From Desulfoscipio sp. XC116 (GTDB lineage: Bacteria; Bacillota; Desulfotomaculia; Desulfotomaculales; Desulfallaceae): a stretch of 64,000 bases of DNA. The stretch spans positions 2,051,035 through 2,115,034 of the forward strand of contig NZ_CP156660.1 of assembly GCF_039851975.1 (NCBI RefSeq), written 5' to 3'. The translations under genes and the position numbers were made by a program. Each line of letters begins with the position of its first letter. The stretch's first letter is position 1. This document shows positions 23,999-33,794 of the stretch, piece after piece. The notes below the pieces were generated by a model. That model had not been told where the DNA came from. It was given only the letters and a program-made list of their open reading frames with translations, and did not search any database.

Positions 23999-25294
23999 TT
24001 AAACCAGGCGTACTATTTCTTCCGCAATGCCGTGCAAGGGCAGAATTTTTTCCGCCGCGCCCAAATCGGCGGCGGCTTTGGGCATGCCATATACTACGCT
24101 GGTGCTTTCGTCCTGAGCAATGGTCCGGCCGCCACGCTGTCTGATGGACAGCATGCCCCGGGCGCCGTCTCTGCCCATGCCTGTGAGCAGCACGCCCAGC
24201 GTGCGTCCGCCTACCACGTCGGCCGCCGAGTTCATCACAACATCAACCGAAGGGCGGAATCCGCCGGGTGGTACGGGCTTATTGCCTTTATCCAAAGCAA
24301 CAGTCAACCTGCCGGCATATTTGCGGAAGGTAAGATCATAACCTGCCGGAGCCACCAATACCAAACCGGGCATTACCCGATCGCCCTGCTCGGCGTGTTT
24401 TACTTCCAGCTTGCACTTGCGGTTCAAATGCTCGGCCATGGGGCCGCTGAAGCCCACCGGAATGTGCTGTACTATTACCACCCCGCAGGGCAGGTCGCCG
24501 GGCAGCGCCGGAAGCAGCATCTGCAGCGCCGCCGGTCCGCCGGTGGACGAACCGATAACTACCAGTTCCGTTTGCCCCGCGGAAATTTTTTTAAATCCGG
24601 CGGTTGTTCGCACGGCAGTTGGTCTGGAAGCGATAGGCGGAGTGGGATACGCGGCTGCGCTATTCGAACGGGCAGCTTTGGACGGAATATTTACCGCCGG
24701 TTTGCCGGTTATTTTTGATGCGCTCCTTGTTGTAGCGGCTGTGGATACATCAGCGGACCCGGTTTGTCCATCCGCAGAAGTGCTTGCCGGGGTCGAACCA
24801 TGAGCGGAAGTATCCTTGGCTGACGCAGGCCCGGTTTTACGAAACCGGGCCTGCGTCGATCTTGGTTCTACGGGCGCTGCGAAGCATTTTTTCACTGAGG
24901 CCCGTCTGGCCACTCTGATTTTGCGGGCCAATTCCGCCACCATTTGCTCAGTACCACCTGTTTTTTGCGGTTTGGGCACGAATTCCACCGCACCTGCCGC
25001 CAGCGCTTCCATGGTTACCCGGGCGCCTTCGGTGGTGTGTGCGCTCAGCATCACCACCGGAACGGGGCATTCCTTCATTAACCGCGATACCGTTTGCACC
25101 CCGTTCAAGCCGGGCATCTCCACGTCCATGGTGACCACGTCGGGGTGCAGCGCATGGACTTTTTTTATGGCCTCCTCACCGGAAACAGCGGTGTCAATAA
25201 CCTTTATACCGGCCTGCATGCCCAGAAGACGGGCAATGATCCGGCGCATCAGCGCCGAATCATCCACCACCAGTACATTAATTGGCCGCAGCAT
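23999..25294 (-). CDS. cheB: chemotaxis protein-glutamate methylesterase CheB
   Basis: 431 residues from ATG 25294 (GAGG nine bases upstream), overlapping the cheA 3' end by 17 bases. Receiver domain: VVDDSALMRR, phospho-acceptor in VVTMDVEMPGLNG, lysine in FVPKPQK. A long alanine/serine/threonine-rich linker (about 140-215, longer than usual) leads to the esterase domain with catalytic Ser in VIGSSTGGP, His in VQHIPVGFS and Asp in LTGMGRDGARG. It removes methyl groups from chemoreceptors. No cheR, cheY, cheC or cheD is in the window. Confidence 0.95.
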   Translation of the reverse strand: MLRPINVLVVDDSALMRRIIARLLGMQAGIKVIDTAVSGEEAIKKVHALHPDVVTMDVEMPGLNGVQTVSRLMKECPVPVVMLSAHTTEGARVTMEALAAGAVEFVPKPQKTGGTEQMVAELARKIRVARRASVKKCFAAPVEPRSTQARFRKTGPASAKDTSAHGSTPASTSADGQTGSADVSTAATTRSASKITGKPAVNIPSKAARSNSAAAYPTPPIASRPTAVRTTAGFKKISAGQTELVVIGSSTGGPAALQMLLPALPGDLPCGVVIVQHIPVGFSGPMAEHLNRKCKLEVKHAEQGDRVMPGLVLVAPAGYDLTFRKYAGRLTVALDKGNKPVPPGGFRPSVDVVMNSAADVVGGRTLGVLLTGMGRDGARGMLSIRQRGGRTIAQDESTSVVYGMPKAAADLGAAEKILPLHGIAEEIVRLV

Positions 25295-27467
25295 AAGCGA
25301 AAGCCTCCTCGGAGCCTGCACTGCGCACTAAACTCCGCACGTCAACAATTAACGAAACTTTGCCGTCGCCCAAAATGGCCGCGCCGGAGAGACCCTCCAC
25401 CTGACCAAGGTAGGATCCCAGAGATTTGATAACTATTTCCTGTTCACCGATCAATTTGTCCACTACCAAGCCGAGTTTACGGTCAGCTGATCCGACAATA
25501 ACCACGTAAACTTTCCGACCGTCGTTACTCCCGGTCTCAAGACAGAATATATCTTCCAGGCGTTTTAACGGATGGACCTGCCCGCGAACCACGATCACTT
25601 CGGAATGCCGTACATTTTTAATGTCCGAGCGACTAAGATTTAATGTCTCCACCACGTAAGTCAGCGGGAAAGCATAGGTCATGCCGCCATGCTCCACCAT
25701 AAGAGCCCGGATAATAGCCAGGGTAAGCGGCAGTTTGATGGAAAAACGAGTGCCTTGACCGGGTGTGGTTTGATACTCCACCGTGCCGTTAATATTTTCA
25801 ATCTGGGTGCGTACAATGTCCATGCCCACGCCCCGGCCTGAAATATCACTGACATTACCTTCTTCCACAGTAGAAAAGCCGGACAGAAATATTAAATCCA
25901 GCGCTTCACGATCACCCATGCGCTGAGACTGCTCCTCGCTGATGAGACCCCGCCGAATGGCTTTATCCTTTAGCTTTTGAGCGTCAATACCCCGGCCGTC
26001 GTCCTTCACCGTAATGACGATATGGCTTTCAACGTAGGATGCTTTAAGCTGCAGCAGTCCCCGGGCCGGCTTGCCAAGCCGCTGCCTTTCCTGAGGATCT
26101 TCAATGCCGTGATCAATTGAGTTTCTTAGTAAATGTATTAACGGATCGCCAATTACTTCGATAACATTGCGATCCAGTTCGGTTTCTTTACCGTCAATAA
26201 TAAATTCTATATCTTTGCCTAGTTTATGTGCTATATCTCGCACCATGCGGGGGAAGCGATTGAAAACCTGGGCTACCGGCAGCATACGGGCTTTCATTAT
26301 TTCATCCTGCAAATCGGTGGTAACCTGCCCCAGGTGATTGGATATTTCCAGTATATCGTCTACCAATTCATCCGCACCATGATGGCTCTCAAATACATCC
26401 ACAAACCTTTCCAACCTGGTGCGGTCAATAACCAGCTCTCCCACCAGGTTCATCAATACATCCAGTTTTTCCACATCTACCCTTACTGTTTTAATGGTTT
26501 TCTTTTCAGGCTTGTCTTTTGCTGTCTTGTCGGACAAGTTCTTGAGTAATGAGGCCCCTTGTACAGCCTGATTGCCAACGGGCGAATCCGACTGTTTTAG
26601 CGCATATAATTGTTCCGGCGCCGACTCTCCGTTATGGTATTCTTCCAGGGGCATTTTATTATTCGCTTCGATTAATTTGATGTAAACATCTTTAATTTCC
26701 GCTATTGACAGGGCTAGATTTTTCACCTGGTCCATATCGGACTGGCTGATAATAATCATAGCTATATTATTATCAAAACGACCGGCTTGCAATTCCTCGG
26801 CGGGCGGATTGGTCCTGACTATTTCCCCCGCCTGCTCCAGCGTTTCAAACAGCAGAAAAGCACGTACTTCCTTCATTTGGCAATCAGGTTCAATGCTGAT
26901 TTGCAAACCATAGGCAAAATATCCACGTATCTCGGCTTCCCTGATTACATCTTCGGTAGCTTCGTCTATTTCCAAGTTCAGCCGCGGTGTCTTATCCGCA
27001 GGCCTGCAATCAGGCCCTGACGCCCGGCTGCTGTGCATAGCCCCGGCTGCCGCTTGATTATCGGCTGTATCATTATTTGCATCACAATTGCCGTGACCGG
27101 TTTGCTTTATTTTTGCCAGCACCGGCGCTATATCGGTATTGTTTGTACCGTCGCCTATAATTTCTTCCTTTAAAGCCGTTAGTGTATCCATTGCCTCGAA
27201 GAGTACATCCACCAGTTCCCCGGTAATTTCCAACCGGTTGTTGCGTATTTCATCAAACAAGCTTTCTATCTGGTGGGTTAACTCGGTCATTTTATCGTAA
27301 CCCATGATAGCTGAGGAGCCTTTAATGGTGTGGGCGGCCCGGAAAATCTCCTGAATCACTTCGGGCGTCACTTGCTGCTGCTCCAATAAAAGTATATTAT
27401 CGTTGATTATTTGTAATTTTTCTTCCAGTTCTTCCTGAAAAATAGCAATTTCAGCGTCGCTGAACAA
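25278..27467 (-). CDS. cheA: chemotaxis histidine kinase CheA
   Basis: 729 residues. The P1 domain has the phosphorylated His46 in FRAAHTIKGSSA. A P2-like region lies around 175-265. The dimerisation domain starts near 320 (VDVEKLDVLMNLVGELVI). The ATPase domain has the N-box HLLRNSIDHGIEDP, DDGRGID and GRGVGMDIVR. The P5 CheW-like end reads LGDGKVSLIVDV. It phosphorylates CheY/CheB in response to receptors. cheW is 22 bases upstream. Confidence 0.96.
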   Translation of the reverse strand: MFSDAEIAIFQEELEEKLQIINDNILLLEQQQVTPEVIQEIFRAAHTIKGSSAIMGYDKMTELTHQIESLFDEIRNNRLEITGELVDVLFEAMDTLTALKEEIIGDGTNNTDIAPVLAKIKQTGHGNCDANNDTADNQAAAGAMHSSRASGPDCRPADKTPRLNLEIDEATEDVIREAEIRGYFAYGLQISIEPDCQMKEVRAFLLFETLEQAGEIVRTNPPAEELQAGRFDNNIAMIIISQSDMDQVKNLALSIAEIKDVYIKLIEANNKMPLEEYHNGESAPEQLYALKQSDSPVGNQAVQGASLLKNLSDKTAKDKPEKKTIKTVRVDVEKLDVLMNLVGELVIDRTRLERFVDVFESHHGADELVDDILEISNHLGQVTTDLQDEIMKARMLPVAQVFNRFPRMVRDIAHKLGKDIEFIIDGKETELDRNVIEVIGDPLIHLLRNSIDHGIEDPQERQRLGKPARGLLQLKASYVESHIVITVKDDGRGIDAQKLKDKAIRRGLISEEQSQRMGDREALDLIFLSGFSTVEEGNVSDISGRGVGMDIVRTQIENINGTVEYQTTPGQGTRFSIKLPLTLAIIRALMVEHGGMTYAFPLTYVVETLNLSRSDIKNVRHSEVIVVRGQVHPLKRLEDIFCLETGSNDGRKVYVVIVGSADRKLGLVVDKLIGEQEIVIKSLGSYLGQVEGLSGAAILGDGKVSLIVDVRSLVRSAGSEEAFAYAAAN

Positions 27468-27489
27468 AAGATCACCTCCTAATGTTGTG

Positions 27490-27975
27490 TCATGCCAACT
27501 GCTCCATATCTTTTAATTCTCGCATATCCCTTTTGGACATTAATTTATTTAAGTTTACCAGTACGATTAGCTTTTCACCATCCAAAATAATGCCCTGCAA
27601 ATACTGCTGGTTCTGCGAAATAGCGGCTGGAGCGGGTTTAATCATATCCGGGCTGATTTTTCTTACTTCATATACCGCGTCAACAATTAAAGCAAATTTA
27701 TTATGCTCTGTCTCAACGACAATCATCCGGCTGTTGTCGGTTCTTTCCAGCGCTCCGGCACTGAATAACACGTTCAAATTTACAGCGGGCACTACCTGCC
27801 CCCGGATATTGATCACTCCTTCAACATAAGCGGGCGCCTGGGGTATGGGAGTGATTTTTTCCAGGCGGATAATCTCATAGACAGATGCTATGTCGATGCC
27901 CCAAAACTGGTCGGACACAGAAAAAACCACTATCTGCAAATCAGTCGTCACGCTGGTTTCAGCGGCCAAATACAA
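27490..27975 (-). CDS. cheW: chemotaxis coupling protein CheW
   Basis: 161 residues with the CheW fold: QIVVFSVSDQFWGIDIASVY, then INIRGQVVPAVNL and QGIILDGEKLIVLVNLNKL. It joins CheA to chemoreceptors. It lies in the mot-che operon between motA and cheA. No methyl-accepting receptor gene is in the window. Confidence 0.95.
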   Translation of the reverse strand: MYLAAETSVTTDLQIVVFSVSDQFWGIDIASVYEIIRLEKITPIPQAPAYVEGVINIRGQVVPAVNLNVLFSAGALERTDNSRMIVVETEHNKFALIVDAVYEVRKISPDMIKPAPAAISQNQQYLQGIILDGEKLIVLVNLNKLMSKRDMRELKDMEQLA

Positions 27976-28062
27976 CGCCTCCCTAAATATTAAAAATATG
28001 TATAGTCACTGTGCGTAATGGTCATGTGCTTAATAAAATAATACAATATGTATTTTACTTCT

Positions 28063-28845
28063 TTATTCCTCCATAACCTCCTCGTCTTGCGTCTTACGCA
28101 TCGAGGGATTGAGATAGGCCAGAAGCCTTTCCTGGATTAATATGGGGTTATAGCCCGCCTGCAAGGATACTACTCCTTCCATCATGAGTTCTTTGATTAA
28201 TATTTCCTTCTTGCTAATATTGGATAATTTTGCCGCCAGGGGCAGCCATAGGACATTGGCGCTGCCCACACCATAGAGAGTGGCCATAAAAGCAACAGCA
28301 ATGGCCGGGCCCAGACTATCCGGGTCGCTCATGCTGCCCAGCACATGCACCAGTCCCATCACCGTACCGATGATACCCATCGTAGGAGCATATCCGCCCG
28401 CCACCTCAAATATTTTGCTGCCAATGTTGTGGCGTTCCTCAATAGTATATATCTCCACTTCCAGAATGTTCTTGACCAGTTCCGGGTCGGTACCGTCAAT
28501 AACCAGCTGCAAGCCCCTTTTCAAGTAGGGGTCATTGACTTGAGGAAGGCGATTTTCCAGAAACAACAAGCCCTCCCGCCGGGCCTCTTCGGCCATGCCA
28601 ACGATCTCTTGAATAGTTCCGGCGGGGTCCTGGGGTTTATTAAACATGGCCAGTTTAAGCAGCGTAGGCAGTGCCTTGAGATCCTTGGGAGCAAAGCTGA
28701 ATATGGTAGCTCCCATGGTGCCGCCGAAAACAATCAATGCCGCGCTGGGCTGTATCAGCGCTCCGATGTGTCCCCCCTCCAATAGAAAACCAACAAGCAG
28801 TGACGCCATACCTAGAATAAAGCCGACTATGGTTGCTAGATCCAT
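28063..28845 (-). CDS. motA: flagellar motor stator protein MotA
   Basis: 260 residues with four membrane segments: residues 1-50 (VGFILGMASLLVGFLLEGG and VFGGTMGATIFSF), and the pair near 150-210 (GIIGTVMGLVHVLG and GVGSANVLWLPLAAKL). Charged loop residues that touch FliG lie between them. The order motB then motA in transcription is the reverse of the usual. Whether the ion is H+ or Na+ is not decided here. Confidence 0.93.
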   Translation of the reverse strand: MDLATIVGFILGMASLLVGFLLEGGHIGALIQPSAALIVFGGTMGATIFSFAPKDLKALPTLLKLAMFNKPQDPAGTIQEIVGMAEEARREGLLFLENRLPQVNDPYLKRGLQLVIDGTDPELVKNILEVEIYTIEERHNIGSKIFEVAGGYAPTMGIIGTVMGLVHVLGSMSDPDSLGPAIAVAFMATLYGVGSANVLWLPLAAKLSNISKKEILIKELMMEGVVSLQAGYNPILIQERLLAYLNPSMRKTQDEEVMEE

Positions 28846-28874
28846 ACTTTACCTTCCTTTTTTAAGATGATCAA

Positions 28875-29669
28875 TTAATCAATTCCATTCTGCTCCGCCG
28901 GCGGCAGTGCGACCCCCGGTTCTGCTTCCGCAAACTTGCTGCTGAGGATAATCAGGTTCACTCTGCGATTCAGCTGCCTGTTCGCGGGATTGTCATTGGG
29001 CACCCGGGGCCGGTATTCGCCATATGCCGTGGCGGATAGCTTTTGCGGCTGAAAACCGTGCATGTGTATAAACTCCTGTACCACGTTGGTGGCCCGGGCT
29101 GACGCCAGTTCCCAATTGGAGGGGAACTGGGCCGTGTTAATGGGTAAGTCATCCGTGTGCCCTTCCACACGGATATAATTAGGAGTATTCTCCAATATAG
29201 GCGCCACCTGGCTTAATATCCGCCTGGCCTCTCCGGTCAGCTGAGAAGAGCCCAGATCGAAGAGTACCTCATTCTGAAAACTAAGTACGATGCCCCGCTC
29301 TTCCCTGGTTACCGAAACACTTGTCTGCAGACCGTTTTCATTGATGTATTCTTCCAGTTGTTCTTTTAAATCGGCCATCCGGGCATTTTCCAATTCAATA
29401 TCCTTCATCATATCCGACATTTGATCCGAAGGAGCGCCGGGAATTACTTGCGGACCGGGGCTGTCCATAACCATCCCCCCCGCACCGAAAACCGCGGCCA
29501 GGGATTCAGCCATTGTTTCAAATTTGGCGGCATCTATTTTACTTAAGGTGTACATGACAATAAAAAAAATCAGCAGCAAAGTGATCATGTCTGCATAGGT
29601 AACCAGCCAACGGTCGCGACTACCCTCGGATTCATTGTTGTGTCTGCGCTTTCTTGCCACTCGGGTCAA
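28875..29669 (-). CDS. motB: flagellar motor stator protein MotB
   Basis: 264 residues. A basic N-terminus, then one membrane helix with the ion-binding aspartate in WLVTYADMITLLLIFFIVMY, a plug-like stretch, and a C-terminal OmpA-type peptidoglycan-binding domain (VEGHTDDLPIN, then NWELASARATNVV). It forms the stator with MotA, 29 bases downstream. A good sigma-A promoter lies just upstream. Confidence 0.95.
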   Translation of the reverse strand: MTRVARKRRHNNESEGSRDRWLVTYADMITLLLIFFIVMYTLSKIDAAKFETMAESLAAVFGAGGMVMDSPGPQVIPGAPSDQMSDMMKDIELENARMADLKEQLEEYINENGLQTSVSVTREERGIVLSFQNEVLFDLGSSQLTGEARRILSQVAPILENTPNYIRVEGHTDDLPINTAQFPSNWELASARATNVVQEFIHMHGFQPQKLSATAYGEYRPRVPNDNPANRQLNRRVNLIILSSKFAEAEPGVALPPAEQNGID

Positions 29670-29725
29670 CTCCTAAGCCCGTTATATTAATTTACATTTC
29701 CGGCCATAAATTTCCTACATATTAT

Positions 29726-29754
29726 ACTATATTACGCTATTTTTTTCTGGTCAA
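29726..29754 (-). promoter_or_regulatory. sigma-A promoter of motB-motA-cheW-cheA-cheB
   Basis: Minus strand TTGACC (29749-29754), 17 bases, TATAGT (29726-29731). The -35 overlaps the stop of the DUF342 gene. It gives the motor/chemotaxis genes expression independent of sigma-28. Confidence 0.65.
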
Positions 29755-31232
29755 TGCAAAATTAATTCACCTTTTTCATTAACTCTGGCCAGCACCATGC
29801 TATTCTCCTGGTTTATTTTGCAAACGCAGGAACCGATTTGCAAAACAGTGCCGACATATACCCGCCTGGCTTTAATCTGACAGCCCTTTTCGGTGCGGAC
29901 CGTCGTGGTTATGCCCATGGGGCCGCCGATTTCACCCGCGTTAACTCCGTTCTGGGCATACATATCACCACCCCGGAATACACCCTTTATAGTGATGGTG
30001 CCCAGGGAATTCAACCTGGAATTAAATCCCCCCTGCCCGGTTATTTTAATATCGCCGGTGGCTTCAATTTCTGAATTCCAAACACTGTTGGCGACGACAT
30101 GGGCGGATTCGTCACTTAAAGAGTCCAACAGCGCCAGCGCGGATGCTATGCTGTTTAGCACCTCGTCCAGGTTTTGCAAGGCCAGAACTTTAAATCCACT
30201 AACCCTGTTCAGTGCCTGAATTGCATCTTGTACTTCTTCGGGTGGCTTTTGCTTTTGTTTGTTAACTAATCCAGCCAGACCGCGCACCTGTCTGCCTATA
30301 TAGTTAAACTTTTTATCCAGCAAGGTCATGGCAACCTGCCCGTATTGGATATTGGGCCTGTTTTGCCTCAGTTTGCCCATTAGCTGCAAGGTTGTGGCAT
30401 TCAGGCTGTTAATGCTCTGTTCAATTTTCCGCAATTCTTTTTCCACCGCGCTTAATGAAACCGTGGAACCACCGGCCACAATCTTCCCGGCGGTAATCAC
30501 CTTCATCACTTCCAAGCTGCCTTTAACTTTTACATTTGATCGTGATATAAATCCCTGTACCCTTAGATTGCCTTGCACATCCACAATCATATTTTCCATA
30601 ATATTGCCGGTTATGACAACATCACCGTGAAAACGCAAGTTTCCCGATTTAATATCCACATCGCCCTCGTGCTGGTAGACGGCATCCACACCGACAATGA
30701 CGTTAGCCCCTTTTTTTTGTGCCCAGGGGCGGCCTTTAATTTTACTGGATACCGTCATACCGTCATTGGACAAAACCGTTCCTTTGGCGGCCCGAAGGGT
30801 CAGTTCCATAACTTTGCGCGCGGGAATGACCTGTCCGGTCACCATGCGGCCGTCTTTCCCCTTGACCGCCGGATGATAAACGGCTAACACGGTATTGGCA
30901 GTTACGGATGGAACATCAAAAACCTCTCTAAAGTCAACGTTTTGCTGATCTTGTTCGTTCGACCTAACCACCCGGGAACTAAAAAGATATTGCATATAAC
31001 CATCCTTGCCTTCTATGGAAGGCGTGCCTGTGGCAAACAAAAATGTACCTTCATTCGGAGATTTGATCAGATCATCCAATACCTGCTGATCAATCCCATA
31101 CTTTACCCCTTTATCCCGCACCAGTTTGTCAATCAGCTCTTTATTGACTGATTCAGGTTCCCTGACGGTAAAAAATGCTTTCATTTTATCGTCGGTAATA
31201 ATAAGCAAAACATCATTTACCTCATCGCTCAA
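29751..31232 (-). CDS. DUF342 (FapA-family) protein
   Basis: 493 residues. The C-terminal two thirds are DUF342: repeated beta-helix-like segments (GDVDIKSGNLRFHGDVVITG, MIVDVQGNLRVQGFISRSNV, AEIGGPMG-like AGEIGGPMGITTTV). A helical coiled-coil insertion of about 110 residues (about 275-395) separates the two halves of the helix. Family members occur with flagellar genes in many Firmicutes; the function is not settled. It lies at the head of the motor/chemotaxis cluster, ending where the motB promoter begins. Confidence 0.85.
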   Translation of the reverse strand: MSDEVNDVLLIITDDKMKAFFTVREPESVNKELIDKLVRDKGVKYGIDQQVLDDLIKSPNEGTFLFATGTPSIEGKDGYMQYLFSSRVVRSNEQDQQNVDFREVFDVPSVTANTVLAVYHPAVKGKDGRMVTGQVIPARKVMELTLRAAKGTVLSNDGMTVSSKIKGRPWAQKKGANVIVGVDAVYQHEGDVDIKSGNLRFHGDVVITGNIMENMIVDVQGNLRVQGFISRSNVKVKGSLEVMKVITAGKIVAGGSTVSLSAVEKELRKIEQSINSLNATTLQLMGKLRQNRPNIQYGQVAMTLLDKKFNYIGRQVRGLAGLVNKQKQKPPEEVQDAIQALNRVSGFKVLALQNLDEVLNSIASALALLDSLSDESAHVVANSVWNSEIEATGDIKITGQGGFNSRLNSLGTITIKGVFRGGDMYAQNGVNAGEIGGPMGITTTVRTEKGCQIKARRVYVGTVLQIGSCVCKINQENSMVLARVNEKGELILH

Positions 31233-31461
31233 AAAATCACCCCTCTGTATATAACTAGTAGTACATGCAATAGTTTAATTTTTCTGCAAATACTGTAAAA
31301 ATCCTGCAAAGACACTGGTGTAATGGTTTTTTTTGCAATTAAATTAACATGTTCTTAATTCCTTTTTAACATAAGTTAAGTTTCTGTAAAACAGGACAAC
31401 TGCATGTCAAAGTGCTGTAAAATAAAATTAAATAAAAATCTTCTTTAAGGAGGAGCCTCAA

Positions 31462-31947
31462 ATGTTCAGGTGGATCGAATATCTGGATAATGCGGGAAAT
31501 ATCAGTGCCATGTTTGCCAAAAAAGAGTTTCAAGAACAGGTAACAGCCCATTGCCGACCGGTACAAGTGGAACTGCATTTTCCAGCGAACGGCGCCAGCC
31601 ATGAAATAATGCCCTTCATCAATCAATTAAAGGATGTGCGTGAAAGCATATCTCTTGAATTGCGAAATCAGATGGAGATATCCATACTGCTGGCCGTCTT
31701 ATATAAATGTATCGGCAACACTAAAGCAGGACTTGAGGAAATGGGAAACGCTCTGGATTATTTAAATATTTTAATAGAGACCAAACGCCGGAGCCTGAAC
31801 AGGTTAACAAATATACAGACCATGGCGCCACAGGGCTCACCCGTATTTGACGAAAGAATATCCGCACTGTTAAAAGAAAAAAAAGTACTCGAAGAAAAGA
31901 GGGGGTCAGGCTTTAACTTTATTAAACTAACCACGACATCCGCATAA
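31462..31947 (+). CDS. unknown protein, 161 residues
   Basis: No family recognised. AAGGAGGAG precedes ATG 31462, so translation is well supported. It is largely helical (ISLELRNQMEISILLAVLYK), ending in a basic coiled-coil-like part and a TTTSA tail. No membrane segment. It is divergent from the DUF342 gene and convergent with the aarF-like gene, so it is a single-gene unit. The 230-bp upstream gap is very AT-rich with repeated CTG(T/C)AAA words. Confidence 0.65.
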   Translation: MFRWIEYLDNAGNISAMFAKKEFQEQVTAHCRPVQVELHFPANGASHEIMPFINQLKDVRESISLELRNQMEISILLAVLYKCIGNTKAGLEEMGNALDYLNILIETKRRSLNRLTNIQTMAPQGSPVFDERISALLKEKKVLEEKRGSGFNFIKLTTTSA

Positions 31948-32129
31948 TTCTATAAAAATTAGTATTCATGGTACGGGACGGTAGTACGCGCACAACGCAT
32001 GTTCGACCGGATTGTCCGGGTGGTTGCTTCTAAGTTTGAAAGATACCTTGGGTGCGTTGCATTTCATGTTGTTGTTAAAGCGACAATCTTCAATATAACA
32101 AATGACCCTGTTCATAACAGTACCCTCTT

Positions 32130-33794
32130 TCAATAGAATTTGGACCTAATGATCATCGCCAGCAACCAGAACCCCAATAACCCGGCAAATACAAAACCCA
32201 TTTCCGCCAGGGGGACCCCCCAAAAAGTAATCCGCTCTCTGATCAACCATGAAGAACTAATCACCATGGCCCCGACAATAATACTGTAAACCAAGCGGTT
32301 TACCATAGTGTTTAGTTTTATCAGGGCCCGTCCCAAATCCGGATTCTCGGTTTTAACTTTGATCTCTCCCCCGGTTAAAAGTTCAATGATTCTACCTAAT
32401 TGTCCGGGCAGACGGGTAAAAAGAATATGGTAATCGTTAATATTATCCCAGAAGAGCTTTCTTATACTTTCCGGGCTGAACCGGCGCCGCAGCAACTTCT
32501 GCCCCAGCGGTTCAATTACTTGTACAATGCTGATTCGGGGATCCAGGCGAGCGGCAATACCTTCGGTAATAATTAAAGCTTTAATCATCATATTTAGTTC
32601 AATAGGCACTCTGATGCGGTGGCGGTAAGCCAGATTCATGATATCCCCCAGCGATTCCGCGGCGCTGACTTGTCCCAGCGGAATCTGGTAGTATTTTTCC
32701 CGCAAGTGCTCGATATCTCTGCGCAGTTGGTACATATTTACATGCACGGGCAGTGCCTCAAGACTCATCACTGCCCGTAAAATCTCCGTGGAATTTTTGT
32801 TGATTAAGCCAAATACAAGTTTAATTACTTTATCGCGCAATTCCTGTTCCAAATACCCCATCATGCCGAAATCCAAAAAAGCCAATCGCCCGCCCGGCAG
32901 CGCCAGTACATTGCCAGGGTGCGGGTCGGCATGAAAAAAGCCATCCATCAGTATCTGTTTTAGCATGGTCTCTACCAGCCGGCGGGCAATCTCCGTCATG
33001 TCATAACCCGCGGCCGCCAGCTTGCTGTTATCCGTTATTTTAATGCCGTTTATAAACTCCATAGTCAGCACTCTTTTGGTTGTGTAATCCCAGTATATGG
33101 CAGGGATAACTATATATTGTTCACCGGCAAAATTACGGGCCAGCGTTTCAGCATGCCTGGCTTCCAGCATAAAATCCAATTCTTCCTGGAGGATATGCTC
33201 AAACTCTTCCACCATTTCAGTGAATTTATATATTTTCCCCCAGACGGTATGTCTTTCCGCCAGGCCGGCCAGATCATATAATATTTCCATGTCTACTTCC
33301 ACATTGGCCCGGATGCCCGGACGCTGCACCTTCACTGCCACCCGGCGGCCATTGATTAAACGCGCTTCATGAACCTGTCCGATGGACGCGGCGGCCAGCG
33401 GCATGGGATTAAAATGGCTGAATATTTGAGACTGCGTCTGACCCAGCTCTAATTCCAGCAGTTCGCTGATGTCCGCAAAAGGCACCGGAGGTACTTTATC
33501 CTGCAATTTTTCCAGCTCTTTGATATATGCGGCGGTAAATATATCCGAGCGCGTGGAGAGCAGCTGGCCAAGTTTGATAAAGGTTGGCCCCAACTCCTCC
33601 AGTACCATACGCATGCGTATCGCTATGGTTTCCTCGGGAGCGTTTTTTTCCTCGGCGGATAGCCGCCTTGGAGGGGAGAATTCCGCCAATCCAAGGCTGT
33701 TCAGCAAAAAGCCAAAGCCATGCTTAACCAGCACATTGGCTATTTCCCGGTAACGCCGAAAATGCTTATACCGTTTTTGCAATTGCAGACGCAA
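32130..33794 (-). CDS. UbiB/AarF/ABC1-family protein kinase-like protein
   Basis: 554 residues. KxGQ motif LGQLLSTRSDIF, the A-rich AAASIGQVHEA loop that replaces the P-loop, the lysine in VAVKVQRPG, DGFFHADPHPGNVL and the DFG-like LDFGMMG. Two C-terminal membrane helices (VGAMVISSSWLI, GFVFAGLLGFWLLAMII) anchor it. The family supports quinone and lipid homeostasis. It stands alone here, so no pathway can be inferred from neighbours. Confidence 0.92.
   Translation of the reverse strand: MRLQLQKRYKHFRRYREIANVLVKHGFGFLLNSLGLAEFSPPRRLSAEEKNAPEETIAIRMRMVLEELGPTFIKLGQLLSTRSDIFTAAYIKELEKLQDKVPPVPFADISELLELELGQTQSQIFSHFNPMPLAAASIGQVHEARLINGRRVAVKVQRPGIRANVEVDMEILYDLAGLAERHTVWGKIYKFTEMVEEFEHILQEELDFMLEARHAETLARNFAGEQYIVIPAIYWDYTTKRVLTMEFINGIKITDNSKLAAAGYDMTEIARRLVETMLKQILMDGFFHADPHPGNVLALPGGRLAFLDFGMMGYLEQELRDKVIKLVFGLINKNSTEILRAVMSLEALPVHVNMYQLRRDIEHLREKYYQIPLGQVSAAESLGDIMNLAYRHRIRVPIELNMMIKALIITEGIAARLDPRISIVQVIEPLGQKLLRRRFSPESIRKLFWDNINDYHILFTRLPGQLGRIIELLTGGEIKVKTENPDLGRALIKLNTMVNRLVYSIIVGAMVISSSWLIRERITFWGVPLAEMGFVFAGLLGFWLLAMIIRSKFY

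Noticed and set aside
31999-32136. 45-codon plus-strand frame (MFDRIVRVVAS...) after the 161-residue gene
   Set aside because: No ribosome-binding site, overlaps the end of the aarF-like gene, and no recognisable motif.
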